Assembly: GCA_018902385.1 (NCBI GenBank)
Contig: JABSSW010000009.1
Coordinates: 682,001-746,000 of the forward strand
Source: Physcia stellaris
Lineage: Eukaryota > Ascomycota > Lecanoromycetes > Caliciales > Physciaceae
Direction: 5' to 3'
Length of the DNA stretch: 64,000 nt
In this document: piece by piece, positions 1 to 11,586 of the stretch
Layout: every line of letters starts with the position of its first letter
Numbering within the stretch: position 1 is the first letter of the stretch
Notes under the pieces: generated by a model
The model's database searches: none
What the model was told of the DNA's origin: nothing
Seen by the model: only the letters and a program-made list of their open reading frames with translations
Position numbers and translations under genes: made by a program

Positions 1-1710
1 ATGTGAAATTTACGACGTGATGAAAATTTCAGAAACGCGTTGAATCGTGTCAAAAACACGTTTTTGAAATTTAAAATTTCGTATTACAATTCATCGTCGT
101 GTTGATGAAAAAGACATCGTGTAAAAAAAATGAAAATGATGAAAAAAAGTTAAAAAATAGAAAAAAAACGAAAAGTTAAACGACGAAACGAAATCAATTT
201 CGTCATATTTTCAATTTCAACATCACAATTTCACGATCGTGAAACAATTTTGCGCATAATGAGAACAATTGTTTGAATCACTAAATCACTCATTCATTTA
301 AACGACTAATCGAATGAAATTTTGAAACAAAATTTTCGATTTGTGTACGATTAAAAGTCGTAAATGATCGATCAATTCGACGTCGTTTCATATATTTTAT
401 TTTCAACAATAATCGAGCAACAAAAATATGTTTTTGTTATCACATCTAGAATTTCGTATATTTGCGAAAAAAACTCATTTGATTTCATATCTCGTATCAT
501 GATTAACGTTATCAACAAAACGTCGATTTAATGCATGCATCTTTGCTTTTGTACAATTTAAATTTCTCAATATCTAAACAATAGATTTGTTCGTATATTT
601 TTTGCATTTTTTTCGAGATTTTTGCATCTCTGACGTATAAACAAGAACAAACAGTTTACAATTTCGTGAACAAAGACAATTTACGAAAACGAATTTTCAA
701 CATCGAAACATGCGAATGATAAATAAAATAAAAATGAAAAAGAAATTGAAAATGTATTTTTCGATTTTTTTTTTTCAGATTTCGCGTTTCATTCGTATCG
801 TTTGATTGTTGAAAAAATTTGATATGAATTACAAAATGATGTTTTACAATCGCGAGAAGAGCATGATTGTCTCAAAAAATTCAAAAAAATTCAAAATCAA
901 ACAACATTGCAAAAGAATTTCTTTGCAATTTCGTATATAACGAAAAATACAATGAAATCGACACACAACATAATTATTTTCGAAACAAAAATTCAATTGT
1001 GTTCAATTTCATTTTAAATCACAATTTCATTTCATTATTTCTCGTTTTCATCGTTTGATTCGACATTTTTTATTTGAATGTTCGAAAACGATGTTTTCGT
1101 CAACGTTTCATACATTTTTTTTGTTTGATTTTCTCGATCAACACAGTTTTTAGCATTTTTTTTTCGTTTTCATTCAAAAACGTTTGATATTTTCTTTTAT
1201 AAATCAAAAAAATGAATTTTTTTCAAATTTTTTTAAAAAACACATTTACAATTCTTTTTGCGACGCGAAAGCGACGCGATCTTGAAATTCAAATTGTAAA
1301 TGTTTTTGTAAAACGAAAACTCGAAATTTCTGTTTTTTCAATTGATGCGAAAACAACGATTTGAAACTCGATAGAATCGAATCGTTCGATTTCGAAATTT
1401 TCAAATTCGAAATCGTCGAAATTGTCGTCGTGTTCAAAATGAGTTTTTGTGTTCATATTCATAAATTCGTTTTCATTTTGAAACAAAAATAATGATTCAT
1501 TTTTGTCGACATTGAAATCGATTTTCTGCAATCGCTCGCGATTTGTTGTAAATTGATTGATGAACAATTTTTGACGATTTGATTGTCGTTGCGAAAAACA
1601 CGTTTCGAGACTCGATAATGTTGTTTTTATAACATTGATACGAGTTCGCGTGTCTTTGTCATGCACAAAAAAATTTTTAATTTTAAAAAAATCGAAAACA
1701 TCATTTTTGC
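1..1710. other. AT-rich island, left of the retrotransposon
   Basis: This stretch is strongly AT-rich and has no convincing gene. C is seen mostly before A or G, and CpC and GpG are nearly absent, as in the neighbouring retrotransposon, so it has probably been through the same mutational process. Open frames at 867-1058 (+) and 1289-1666 (-) encode low-complexity Asn/Phe/Lys/Glu-rich peptides that I cannot assign to any family. It is most likely decayed transposon DNA older than the Gypsy insertion at 1716. Confidence 0.7.
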
Positions 1711-1715
1711 GATCG
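1711..1715. repeat. Target-site duplication, left copy
   Basis: GATCG sits directly before the 5' LTR. The same five bases follow the 3' LTR at 11582-11586. A 5-bp duplication is usual for Ty3/Gypsy integration. The match fixes the element ends at TG (1716) and CA (11581). Confidence 0.75.
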
Positions 1716-1859
1716 TGATACGAACACAGATAATTGTTTGATGATTGCTAGCTCGCGCTAGACTGATTAACTGTACTTAAGAAAATTTCTACTTTAGTTA
1801 GCAATTCAATTCACTTACATTCATTGATATCGATTCTTAATAATTGACTATCTTTAGCA
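1716..1859 (+). repeat. 5' LTR (144 bp)
   Basis: It starts TGATACGAACACAG and ends TTTAGCA. It aligns without gaps to 11438-11581 and differs at 19 positions, all C/T or G/A. All 8 CpA and 4 CpG dinucleotides of this copy are kept in the 3' copy. Start and end were chosen by TG...CA ends and the flanking GATCG duplication. Confidence 0.9.
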
Positions 1860-2054
1860 AATGATAGCATCATAAATTCGATTTGTATTACGTATTTGAC
1901 ATCATTGATTGTCGATCGAATACGTCGTTTTACATCAGATCGAGCTTGTCAACAGTCAAACGCATTGTTTCAGCAACTTTATCAGTTTGACAAATCATTG
2001 TCAATTGTCAACTCTAGATCGTCGACTTAATTGTCGTGAAAAATCAATTTATTC

Positions 2055-4630
2055 ATGAATTCGACACGTCATTCACAGTCGAATGAGTTGACAAAACGTT
2101 CGAATCATAACGTGCGCGTTTATCAATTTCAATATTTCGTTATCGAAAAGTTTGAGACAAAGAAAGTTTTCGTCGTTTCGATTTTACAAAACAATTTAAA
2201 CAACAAAGTTGTTTTTCAAAAATCTTTCGCAAATTTCAATTCAGACAACTTTACATCAACAATTTCGTTCTCAAATCAACAATCGATTTTTATTTAGTTT
2301 ACGACTTTTCATTTTGTCAATTCTTTTCGAATTTGCTAAGTGACGAATCACGTCAAACGAATTTATCGCTCGAATTTTTATTTTAACGTTTGTTTCTTTT
2401 AGCGTTTGTTTTTTCGAAAAGTTTCGTCATTTGTTTTAGACAGTTTTTCGCTCATCTTGTTTATCTATTTTTGTTACGTTCATTTCATTGCATTTTGTTG
2501 TCATCGCTTGACGCAATATTTGTTTTAATTGACAAATCATTGTAATATATCAACTTGTCATTACATGACAAACATTTTTAGCTAAACAATCAAATTGATT
2601 TCGTTTGATATTTCGATTTCGCGTATTTCAATTCAATCGATGAGCAAAGAAATCGTCGTCATTGCGTGACATTTTCATGAATTTGAATTAGCAAATCATT
2701 CGTTGACAAAAATTTTATCAAAGAAAATCATTCAGACAGTGATAATTTTTGTAAATATCAATTTTCGATCAGCAAGATCGTCAACAATTCGAAAAATCAA
2801 AATAGCGTCAATCGAATTTTTAGAATATTCGTCAAAGTGAATTATCAACATTGTTATTTTTAAAGCGATCGCTTCACGATTCTTTAAAAAAATCGAAAAG
2901 TACAAGCAGACATTTGTCTATCAAAATTTTCAATTTAGACAAGAAATCGAAACATTTGACGACAGTTCGACATTTAATGATATTTCAATCATTTCGAATC
3001 GTAAAACAGTTGTATTTCAGATTATCGTTTCACGTATAAAAAGTCGATTTCGATACGAAAACGATATTTTCGTAATCGGACGAAATCAAACTCACGTTAG
3101 AATTTTTCGTGTTTCAAACTATTCATTTATTATCGATTCAGACAATCGTTTTATTATCGATAATCAACAAGTCAACAACAATTTGTTTATCGATAACAAT
3201 TCGACTATTACACGCGAAACGTCAATCGAGAAAATCATATACGATCAATTCATAAAATTTAATTCAATAATTGTCGTCATGAATTCAATTTTTCAAACAA
3301 TTATCACGATTGTCGTTAATGTCGTCGTTATTCAGACTACCGAAGATATTAGAGCAAAAATACGTCAAAAAATGCAACAAATCAATCAGCGAAATCAGCA
3401 AAAATCAGTTGAATCATTCGATTCATTCGATTCATCTGAAAATGACAATGATGACAATGACAATAATCAATTTCAGTCGAAACATTTAAGTTTTTTCGAT
3501 TCGTTTCATGACGACAAATCTGTAATTATCGATGCAGTTATGAAATTTACTAACGAGAACATCGTTTTTCGTGACGTTCATTTGTTCATGATTAGAACAA
3601 GAAATTTCGCTGTTATCAAAGACGAAGACATCGTACGTCGCAATCTTTTTCAATGTTTAAAGAATGACGTTTTGAATTGATATACGTCACTTTTTACAGA
3701 CATGAAAAAGAATTTTTGTTACTAAATCAAATCTTAAATCAGTGAAAAAAGTATTTAGTAAAAGAATTTCGGAAATCGTCAGCTAAAGTCATGAAAAAAC
3801 TCGTCAAAAAATCATACAATATGACGAATGCACAACATGAACGTGAATCTAGAAAATACGCGCAAAAAATAATTCGATTAAACAAGTCAATTGAATTGTC
3901 AATATTCAATCAATTATTACAAATCTGAAACGAACTCGACGTTGATTTTCAGTTACACGTCAATAAATCTATCAATGACATCAAATTGAGTGATTTTTTA
4001 CGAGACTTGAATGATCGAAAACACTCATGATGAAAATTGATTAACAAGCAATTTTTCGAATAGACTGATCGACGAAAAATCAATGTCAAAAATAAAGACA
4101 TTCGCGAGTAACGAGAAAATAAACAATCACAACGTGACATATCGAAAATAAATTATCGCGATCGCGATCAATCAAATGTCGAATATGACGACAATGTTGC
4201 TGATGAATATATTCAAAACGATTATTTTCGATTTGACATTCAATCAACTTTCATTTTTGCTCAATTTTCGAATTTCGTATCGCAGAACAATTATGTTTCG
4301 CAAAATTATGCTCAAATTTGAAATCAAAATCGTGCTTACATGCAACAGCAACAGTCAGCAAGTCAATTTTCAAACGTACAGCAACAGCAATCGGTTTTGT
4401 CAGTTTTTTCATCACGCAAACAATTGACAACTGATTTTTCGAATCAAAATCAACGAAATCAGCAAAGAAAAAACGCGTCAAATTCGAATCGTCGATCATT
4501 TGTATTTTTTAACGTCAACGCTCGCTCGTTTCAATCAATGTATCATAGCGTCAACGTCGACGACGTTGACGTCAACGATGAGAACGTCTATTATGATGAC
4601 AAAGCAATAAACGATATTACTTTCGTTTGA
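2055..4630 (+). pseudogene. gag-like region of the Gypsy relic (broken)
   Basis: Several blocks on the + strand (2055-2297, 2851-3039, 3183-3680, 4176-4427, 4340-4630) encode very polar, Asn/Gln/Ser/Lys-rich peptides between the 5' LTR and the protease, where gag belongs. The longest (3183-3680) has an acidic Asp/Asn cluster around residues 80-100. The 4340-4630 block is Gln/Ser/Asn-rich. No CCHC knuckle is visible here; a C2HC finger follows at 4803-4860. Assignment to gag rests on position, since the sequence is too mutated for direct recognition. Blocks 3183-3680 and 4340-4630 both end in TGA. Confidence 0.55.
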
Positions 4631-4693
4631 CACATTGTCGCGAAACGTCTTGCTGTTATCGAGAAAAATCAAAATCAATCTGAATTTGTCTTT

Positions 4694-5605
4694 TTGAACG
4701 ATTTAATCTTTCATTACGATTCGATGATTATGAACGCGTCGAAATTCTCATCTGACATTGACGAATCAAACGTTAATCACGTAATTTTTTCTGATTACAC
4801 GTGTCGAATGTGCAAGATTGATTTTTATTTCAACAACAAACTACATCGTCACGTTCGTATTTGTCGCAAAAAACGTGTCAATAATTTGTCGATTATTGAG
4901 TCAATGAACGCTTTTCACAAACATTCAATCGATGACAAAGTATTATCGATCGTCGAGTTTACAGTTATCATTATTTTCGACGTCGATTTCAATTTTCGTA
5001 AATGACATTATGTTAAACTAGAAGTCAGTCACAATTTGAATGACAAATTAATCAAGATTTGCGCGAATATCGACTGTATTATGTTTTTGATTGACAGAAA
5101 ATATTTATTGAAAATTAAATTCAATGTCACAATTCACAAAACAAAGCAGTCGATTCGAATACATGACATCGACGACAAGCTACATGACAACTCAAAATAT
5201 ACAAAGCTGAATTTTTACGTTGTCGATACGTTATCAAATCAATCATCAATTATAATTCATTTTCGTCGTGAAATTCACTTAGTGAATGATTTGAAAATTC
5301 ACGTTTTGCTCGATGTCGATATTTTAAAACTCGAGCAAATAATACTTGACATGAACAAACGTACTATCATTTTTCTCGTTTGTAACAATTTGACAACTTT
5401 CATGAAATTGATTTTCAAAAATCAACGCATTGTGCGAACAATAAAATCAATTAACAAAATCATTATATTTTCGCATATTTGTTTAATTGTATTTATCAAA
5501 ATACGCGATCAAAATCTGTCAGCAAATAGAAATTACAATTTCGAATTTAAACAAAATTTTCAGCAATTAGAATTCGAAAATGATTTTTTTCAATCACATT
5601 ATTGA
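4694..5605 (+). pseudogene. C2HC finger and retropepsin region of the Gypsy relic
   Basis: Block 4694-5005 contains C-x2-C-x12-H-x3-C (CRMC ... NNKLHRHVRIC), the finger that precedes the protease in many fungal Gypsy elements. Block 5036-5605 matches the aspartic protease region of the same elements, with recognisable stretches such as REIHLVNDLKIHVLLDVDIL. The catalytic D-T/S-G triad is not intact: the expected site reads roughly CIMFLIDRKY, with Gly lost. Both blocks end at TGA. Beyond 5,580 the reading moves to another frame through a T-run (5582-5588). It is non-functional. Confidence 0.75.
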
Positions 5606-7478
5606 TGTTCATTTCGTCGTCGTACAAATACGAAACGTTATCAATAAATCAATAATTTTGTCAAAGCATGCAAAAATTGACATGCTACGCGACTTCGAGA
5701 AAAAAGATTGTTATCATGTCTTTCTTGACGATCGACATTTAGCAATCGTCTCGTCACGTAATTGGACGAAAACGTTACGTAATGTAATCATGATGAATTT
5801 AATCGACGTTTTCGCTGATTTTATTACGTTTAACATTTTTTCGACTATCATTTTTATGCAAGTCAATTCGTCAGCTAGTTCAGTATTTGATATATCGATA
5901 TTCGAAACTATTGTGTCATTTATTTCGTTGGAAATCGTCATGTCAAACGAAATTATCGTTTTTGACGATTCGTCTGTTTACAATCGACTTTTCACGATAA
6001 CGAAAATTTATTTCGAAATCTGACGTGACATCGACGACACGATCAACGTGTTCGAAAAACAATGAATGTTTATATTTACTCTATTTAACGCTAAGTCGAA
6101 AATCAACAAAATGTATTCATTTAGTTCGAAAAATAAGAAAGTAGTCGACAAAAAGTTCGATCGATTACATAAAGAAAACAAAATAACGTGAATTAATCAG
6201 TCTATTTCGTACGATTATTCAGTTTTCGTAATATGACGTATTGTCAACGAGCAACGCAAGAATCGCGTTGTAATAAATATTCGTGAACTAAATAAAATCT
6301 CGATGTTCGACGTTTATTTCATGTCGTTACAATCAGACATTCTGTCAGCAATTATCGATTGCTCGTACATATCGATGATGAATTGTGTCGATTTCTTTCA
6401 TCAGTGATTAGTACGAATGATGAATAAACACAAATTGACAGTGATCAGTCATCGAGACAGCGAACAATGAAACGTAACTGTCATGAATTATCGCAATTCT
6501 TTTGTCTACGTTCAACGACAAATCGATTCGATTTTACGAAAATATCGACATTTTGCTAAAACGTATGTAGACGACATAGTAATATTTTCGAACTCGCTAA
6601 AAAAACATTTACGACACTTGAATCAAATTTTCGCTTTTTTCAAGCGCATGAACATAATTTTCAAAATTAACAAAATTTTTCTTGATTATTCTATCATATC
6701 ATTGCTAAATCAACGAATCGATAATTTGAAATTGATTATCGCGACGAATAAACTTGAGACTATTTTCGTTTTAATCTTCTCTCAAACTCTTAAACAGTTG
6801 AAAATTTATCTAAACAAAATCGAATGATTGCGTCAATACGTATCATATTATGCTCAGAAAGCGTTGTCATTACAAAAACGTAAAACTCGTCTGTTACGTC
6901 ATGCATTTAACAAAAAACGATCTCGTCAACAACATAATCGACGTATTTCAATCGATGATTCGTCGTCGATCGAAATAAACGTCTTTAATCAACTACAAAA
7001 CGTTTTTAATCGATCAACGTTTCTGATTCATTTCGACAAAATTAAAATTCTGTATATCGACGTGAACGTCAACAAAAAACGCGACTTTGACATTATGATT
7101 TATCACGTTAAATTTAAGAACGAACAGAAAATAATGATTATCAGCATTTCGCTCAAGCGAACGAACGTCGAATTCATTATGTTTTTAAACAAGATATTAT
7201 CGTCAACAAAATCTCGTTACTGATCAACGAAACTGAAAATGACATCACTAATATGATTTGTTCGTAAATTTCGCTTGATGATCATGAGCAATCAACATTC
7301 AATTGTCATTTACATCGATCACGTCGCAAATTCGACTATTGTCAATCAAATTAAATTGACATTCAACAATGTGAATAAATTGAATTTCAAATTAATAAGA
7401 ATCAACATTTATCTTTTCAGTTTCGTCTCAGAATTTTTCATAAAGTCGAAAAGTTTAATATCGTATCAAACGTTTTAA
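5580..7478 (+). pseudogene. Reverse transcriptase / RNase H region of the Gypsy relic
   Basis: The reading contains a protease-RT linker (5580-6023), the RT palm and fingers (about 6,030-6,830) and RNase H (about 6,830-7,478). The active-site box YVDDIVIFS is intact near 6,570. Upstream, RKNRVVINIRELNK, LQSDI and FFHQ are typical RT boxes, as is YVQRQID after them. TGA codons at 6405-6407 (after FFHQ) and 6825-6827 (before LRQYVSYYAQKA) stand where relatives have Trp. RNase H ends with a recognisable NIVSNVLSRL segment, read in another frame after a one-base shift near 7,420. It is inactive. Confidence 0.88.
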
Positions 7479-7489
7479 GTCGACTTTCA

Positions 7490-9034
7490 ATCGTACGTCA
7501 CTTCAATTCAAATACAAAAATCGATAATCTTGATTTGAAAACTTATCATTTTCACATCGATAAATCAGATTTCAACGAAAATTCGATACGAATTACGTTA
7601 ATCGAAATGTCATCGAACTTTCGCAAGAAACTCATTATCGAATATCAGAAAAACGCTAACTGAAAAGTCATTTTCGATTTGTTGAAGCGTTTCGTCAACG
7701 ACGACGTTAAAAATCGATTATCGAACAAGAAATCGACGATTATCGAAAAAATGTCAAGCGCGAAATCATTCACGATCATTTTCACGTCGACATTTTTTAA
7801 CGAAAACGAAATCACAGAAATCGTCATTTTTGTGTCGTTTACAGCGTTTGTTTCGTCGTCGAATAAAATCACGATGTCAAATAAAAAATCATTTTCGAAT
7901 TCAACATATTTGATTTCTGAAATCGATTTTCAATTTATCGACGATCTTATTTATTATGTAAAAAACGATCAATCTAAATTATGCATATCGGAAAATAATA
8001 TACACGACGTGCTCAAGTTAACACATGACGACAATTTTCATGTCGATCATTATCGAGTTTACAATCGACTAAAAACAATTTACGTACGACGACTTTTCAG
8101 ACGATTAATCAATTACATTCGTCATTGCTTTTCGTGTCAACTGAATCAAATTAAACGACATAAATTCTATGAAAAACTAGCATCGATAAGTATTTTCAAC
8201 ATGTTTTATCATACGATATCGATTGATTTTGTACTGATTCTATTTAAACAAAATCACGAATTCGATTGTTTCATGTTCGTTATTGACAAATTCACTCGAA
8301 AAACATTATTGATTCAGGAAAAAAGCACATGATCAATCGACGAATGAACAAACGTTTTGATCGATCGATTGTTGCTGACAAACTGAAATATTTCAACAAA
8401 GATCATCTTCGATCGAGATCGAAAATTCTGTTTCGATTTTTGACGAGTCATGTTCAAACGTTTAAACATTAATTTATTTATGAGCACGATTTATCACTCA
8501 CAAACGAACGATCAATCGAAACGTACAAATCAAACAATGAAAATTGCGTTTCGATTTTTTATTATCGTCAATTTCAATATGAGTTGAGTGAACGCGTTGT
8601 CAATTTTGCAATTCAGTTTGAACAACAATGTACATGCAATCATCGAAAAGTTTTTCAATCAAATCGTTATCGATTTTCAATTCAGAAAAATTATGATCGC
8701 GATAATCGTGTCATTTGCTTTACGACAATCGTCAAACACGATTATTTCAATCGCTAAATCGAAATTCGAGAAAAATCGCTTTGTTTTTCAAAAAAAAATT
8801 GACGAGATCATCGTCTTCGCGACAGCAAAAATTAAAATTTTTTATGACAAGCGTCATCAACATTTGAAATTTAATTTCGAAAATAAAGCGTATTTTCGTT
8901 TGTATCACGAATACTTTTTTTCGTCTCAAATCAATGTTAAATTGTTTAATCAAAGAATCGAATCGTTTCTGATAAAACGCAAAATAGAAAAATTTGTTTA
9001 CGAATTGAATTTGTCGTTCAAATGACAAATTCAT
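7490..9034 (+). pseudogene. Integrase region of the Gypsy relic
   Basis: The N-terminal zinc domain is visible (THDDNFHVDHYRVYNRL, then IRHCFSCQLNQIKRH, an HHCC pattern). The catalytic core follows: SIDFVLILF (first Asp), FMFVIDKFTRKTLLI, and across stops DRDRKF and YHSQTNDQSKRTNQ, corresponding to the second Asp region and the YHPQTDGQSER box with Pro and Gly lost. TGA at 8330-8332 and 8345-8347 replace two conserved Trp codons. The C-terminal part runs to 9025. The block between 7,490 and 7,679 continues the same frame with one TGA. It is inactive. Confidence 0.88.
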
Positions 9035-9039
9035 TCAAT

Positions 9040-9490
9040 CATATTCATCATGCAACTGAAATCGACGTCAAAAGACGTCGATTTTTATAATCGATTTCGT
9101 TCGAATCATTTCGACGTCGTCGAAATGAAAAACACATTTAACATTTTTTGAAAAAAGTTTTACGAAATAAAAAAGCTGATGAAAAAAAAAAATCGAAAGT
9201 ACGACAAAATCAAAATAGTGAAATATTTGATAAAGTGATTAAATTATGAATTTGAATTTGATGAATGAAAATCATTGTCAACTTTAACGAATTTCATGAC
9301 ATTGATGAAAAATTACGAGAAATTCAATTCTCAATCAATCACATCAGTTTCAAACACGATTCGCGTTATCGATTTTATATCATCGATTTTTAACAATTCA
9401 GAACGCAAACGAGATAAATTCAGCAAAATTATCGTCGAAAATCAGCAAAAGCGCAAAAGAAATCGACTCAAAAAAATCAACGCATTTTGA
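9040..9490 (+). pseudogene. C-terminal chromodomain of the integrase (degenerate)
   Basis: Read in the integrase frame, the sequence gives KIVKYLIK, a stop, LNYEFEFDE, a stop, KSLSTLTNFMTLMKNYEKF. This matches the chromodomain of fungal chromoviruses, where relatives have Trp at both stops (KW.GY...DEW). The stops are TGA at 9236-9238 and 9266-9268, so both are explained by TGG to TGA. Chromodomains of this type direct integration to marked chromatin. The reading ends at TGA 9488-9490 after a basic Lys/Arg tail. Confidence 0.75.
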
Positions 9491-10151
9491 ATAAATGCGT
9501 ACGTTGATTTCGTCGACGAGTAAATTTTATCATCATCGTGATTTAGATATTATTAAACAATCTCGCTCAATATTTTAGCGTTTCGCTTAATAGACATTGT
9601 CGCGTCGTTAATCGAATATCGCAAATTTTCACTTTGAATTTTCATTTTGAATTTTCATTTCGAATTATCATTTCTATTTTTTATTTTCGTTTTGCTCGTC
9701 GTTAAGATTGACTTATCGTTATTCAACATGATTACATTCAGTTTTCAACATCGTCAAATGCATTTCTTAGTTAATTTTAATTGAAACGCGTCAATCGTTT
9801 TCGAAATTGCAAAAATGCTTCACGATCGATTTGTACATCAAGCATTTTCCGAATACGATCTTTATAATGTGCGTTCATTCAATGAAAATTCAATTTGATT
9901 GAATGTTTTGTCAAAAAAGAATAATATTTTTCGACGATCTTCTTTGAATCGTGAAAAACAAATACGACATTTTCAACAAAGTCAAAAAACAGCGTTTTCC
10001 GATTGACTTTGTTAACAAAAAAAAAATTCATGATAATCGTTCGCATAAAAAAAAAATCGTCAAATACAATGACGACGCAAAAACGTGATATTATCGTCAG
10101 ACGTTTATTCAAAGCGACGATTCATATATCTTGTGAAAAAATGAAAACGAA
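9491..10151 (+). other. Non-coding section inside the Gypsy relic, with a short tandem repeat
   Basis: No recognisable domain. A 14-bp unit of the type TTTGAATTTTCATT is repeated about three times between 9634 and 9673. The minus-strand open frame 9879-10112 is not supported by any family. Confidence 0.6.
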
Positions 10152-11290
10152 ATGACATATGATAATTTATCGAAAAATCAACGTGATATCATGACAAAAT
10201 TGTCAATTGCAATGCAAAATAACAATGATTTTATCGTTGTTGAATTCAACGATGCATTAATCATAAATTTTGATAACACGTTTGATTTCGACTCAATCAA
10301 CTTTGCAAATTTCAATATTGTTTTTGCTATCGTCAATAGCAGCAAGACAAAGCAAGCATTTTCAATCGTCAATAACAACAAAACAAAATCGATATTCTCA
10401 ATCGTCGCTAGCAAGAACGACGTCGATGATGAAAACTCAATGTCGACGAGCAAAATCGACAAAATTCAGAAAAAAGACGAATTACGAAACGTGTCAATGC
10501 ATTCAAGCGACGCAAACAAACTCATCTATTGATTCGCGATTTGATGAATGACGAAACTCTTGAAAATGAAATTTTGATAAAAAAACCGACAAGCAATCAA
10601 GAAAAATCGAAAAAATCGAAAAAGTTTGACAGCGACGAAAACGTTGATAACGCGCAAATCAACAAAAAAATAATGTTCGAAAAAAGCATGAAGTCAATCG
10701 ACATTGACAAGACAATTGACAAAAACATCAAAATTGATTTCATCAAAACGTTCAAGTCGAAAAAAAATGAGAACAGCGAGAACAAAACAATTGACAAAAC
10801 AATTGACAAGAGCATCAAAATTGACTTCAACAAGACGTTCAAGTCGAAAAAAAATGAAAACAGCGACGAATTGCTCACTGATATTCAATTGAGCAAATTT
10901 CGATATCATGATTTTTTGCTCAGCGAAAAACTAAAAAACGTCGAAATTTTTTTGAATTTCGCACGAAAATTCGACAATCAAATTTTTGAACTATTTCAAC
11001 GCATCGAGATCATTCTAACAGATTTCGATGAATGTACGATATCAACTGTTGAAAAAATCGCAATCGACGAGTTTATCGAGACGTATCGAATCTGTCGAAA
11101 TCAAAAAGCGAAAATGAAAATCACATTGATCAACAAGCGTTCTGACTTAATCAAATTGATAATTCAACATATCGACTCAACGATCAAAAATGTTGAACGC
11201 AATTTTTTAAACGTCTGTTACGTCGTCGTTCGCGAAAAGCGTTTTCGATCGAACATTAACATCGAACATGATATTTTCAAAAAATATTGA
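10152..11290 (+). pseudogene. Extra ORF region between chromodomain and 3' LTR
   Basis: Two overlapping open frames (10152-10532 and 10529-11290, different frames) on the element's strand encode Lys/Asp/Asn/Ser-rich, probably disordered peptides with no recognised domain. Both end in TGA. The second is 253 codons long, unusually long for such AT-rich DNA, and contains an imperfect 29-residue tandem duplication built on KIDF.KTFKSKKNEN. The C-terminal 130 residues are less repetitive and look globular. It could be an additional element-encoded protein or captured sequence. Ordinary start codons are not obvious: the second frame opens at TTG, with an in-frame ATG a few codons on. Confidence 0.45.
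10714..10866 (+). repeat. 87-bp-period tandem duplication
   Basis: Copies at about 10714-10779 and 10801-10866 are nearly identical over 66 bp (AATTGACAAAAACATCAAAA versus AATTGACAAGAGCATCAAAA at their starts). The 87-bp period keeps the 10529-11290 frame (29 codons). Confidence 0.85.
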
Positions 11291-11437
11291 GCAAAATATG
11301 AATGAGCAAAACGCTGACGCTGAAACTTATACATCGTTAGCAAAATGATCACGAAAAGTTAAATGCTGAATATGAGACACAGACAAAGTGAACATGAAAT
11401 CAGCGTGAGCGTTGAGTTTTTTCTCGTTGCGAAATGT

Positions 11438-11581
11438 TGATACGAACACAGATAATTGCTTGATGATTGCTAATTCGCGCTAGATTGACTAGCTGTATTT
11501 AAGGAAATTTCTATTCTAATTAACAATTCAATTCACTTACACTCATTGATATCGATTCTTAGTAGTTGATTATTTCTAACA
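11438..11581 (+). repeat. 3' LTR (144 bp)
   Basis: Direct repeat of 1716-1859, same length, no indels. The 19 differences are all transitions. It ends TTTCTAACA and is followed by GATCG. The three bases before it (TGT at 11435-11437) are not matched before the 5' LTR, which places the LTR start at 11438. Confidence 0.9.
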
Positions 11582-11586
11582 GATCG
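11582..11586. repeat. Target-site duplication, right copy
   Basis: GATCG, identical to 1711-1715, immediately after the 3' LTR. Confidence 0.75.

Larger units (their letters stand above)
1716..11581 (+). mobile_element. Degenerate Ty3/Gypsy chromovirus-type LTR retrotransposon, complete but RIP-like mutated
   Basis: The element is 9,866 bp, with 144-bp LTRs (1716-1859 and 11438-11581) and a GATCG duplication outside both ends. Remains of gag, C2HC finger, retropepsin, reverse transcriptase (YVDDIVIFS), RNase H, HHCC integrase and a chromodomain follow in the order of fungal chromoviruses. Every module is interrupted. Nearly all reading blocks end at TGA, mostly where the family has Trp. Frame changes, for example near 5582-5588 and about 7420 in T runs, show that small indels have also accumulated. 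It is inactive. A 2-kb section between the chromodomain and the 3' LTR (9,490-11,437) is longer than expected and holds extra open frames. A tRNA primer site just after the 5' LTR could not be assigned with certainty. Confidence 0.92.

Noticed and set aside
1862-1873. Possible tRNA primer-binding site TGATAGCATCAT after the 5' LTR
   Set aside because: After G-to-A changes it cannot be matched to a given tRNA with confidence.
11435-11437. LTR start at TGTTGATAC
   Set aside because: The matching three bases before the 5' LTR differ by transversions. Starting at TGATAC gives equal 144-bp LTRs and a perfect GATCG duplication.
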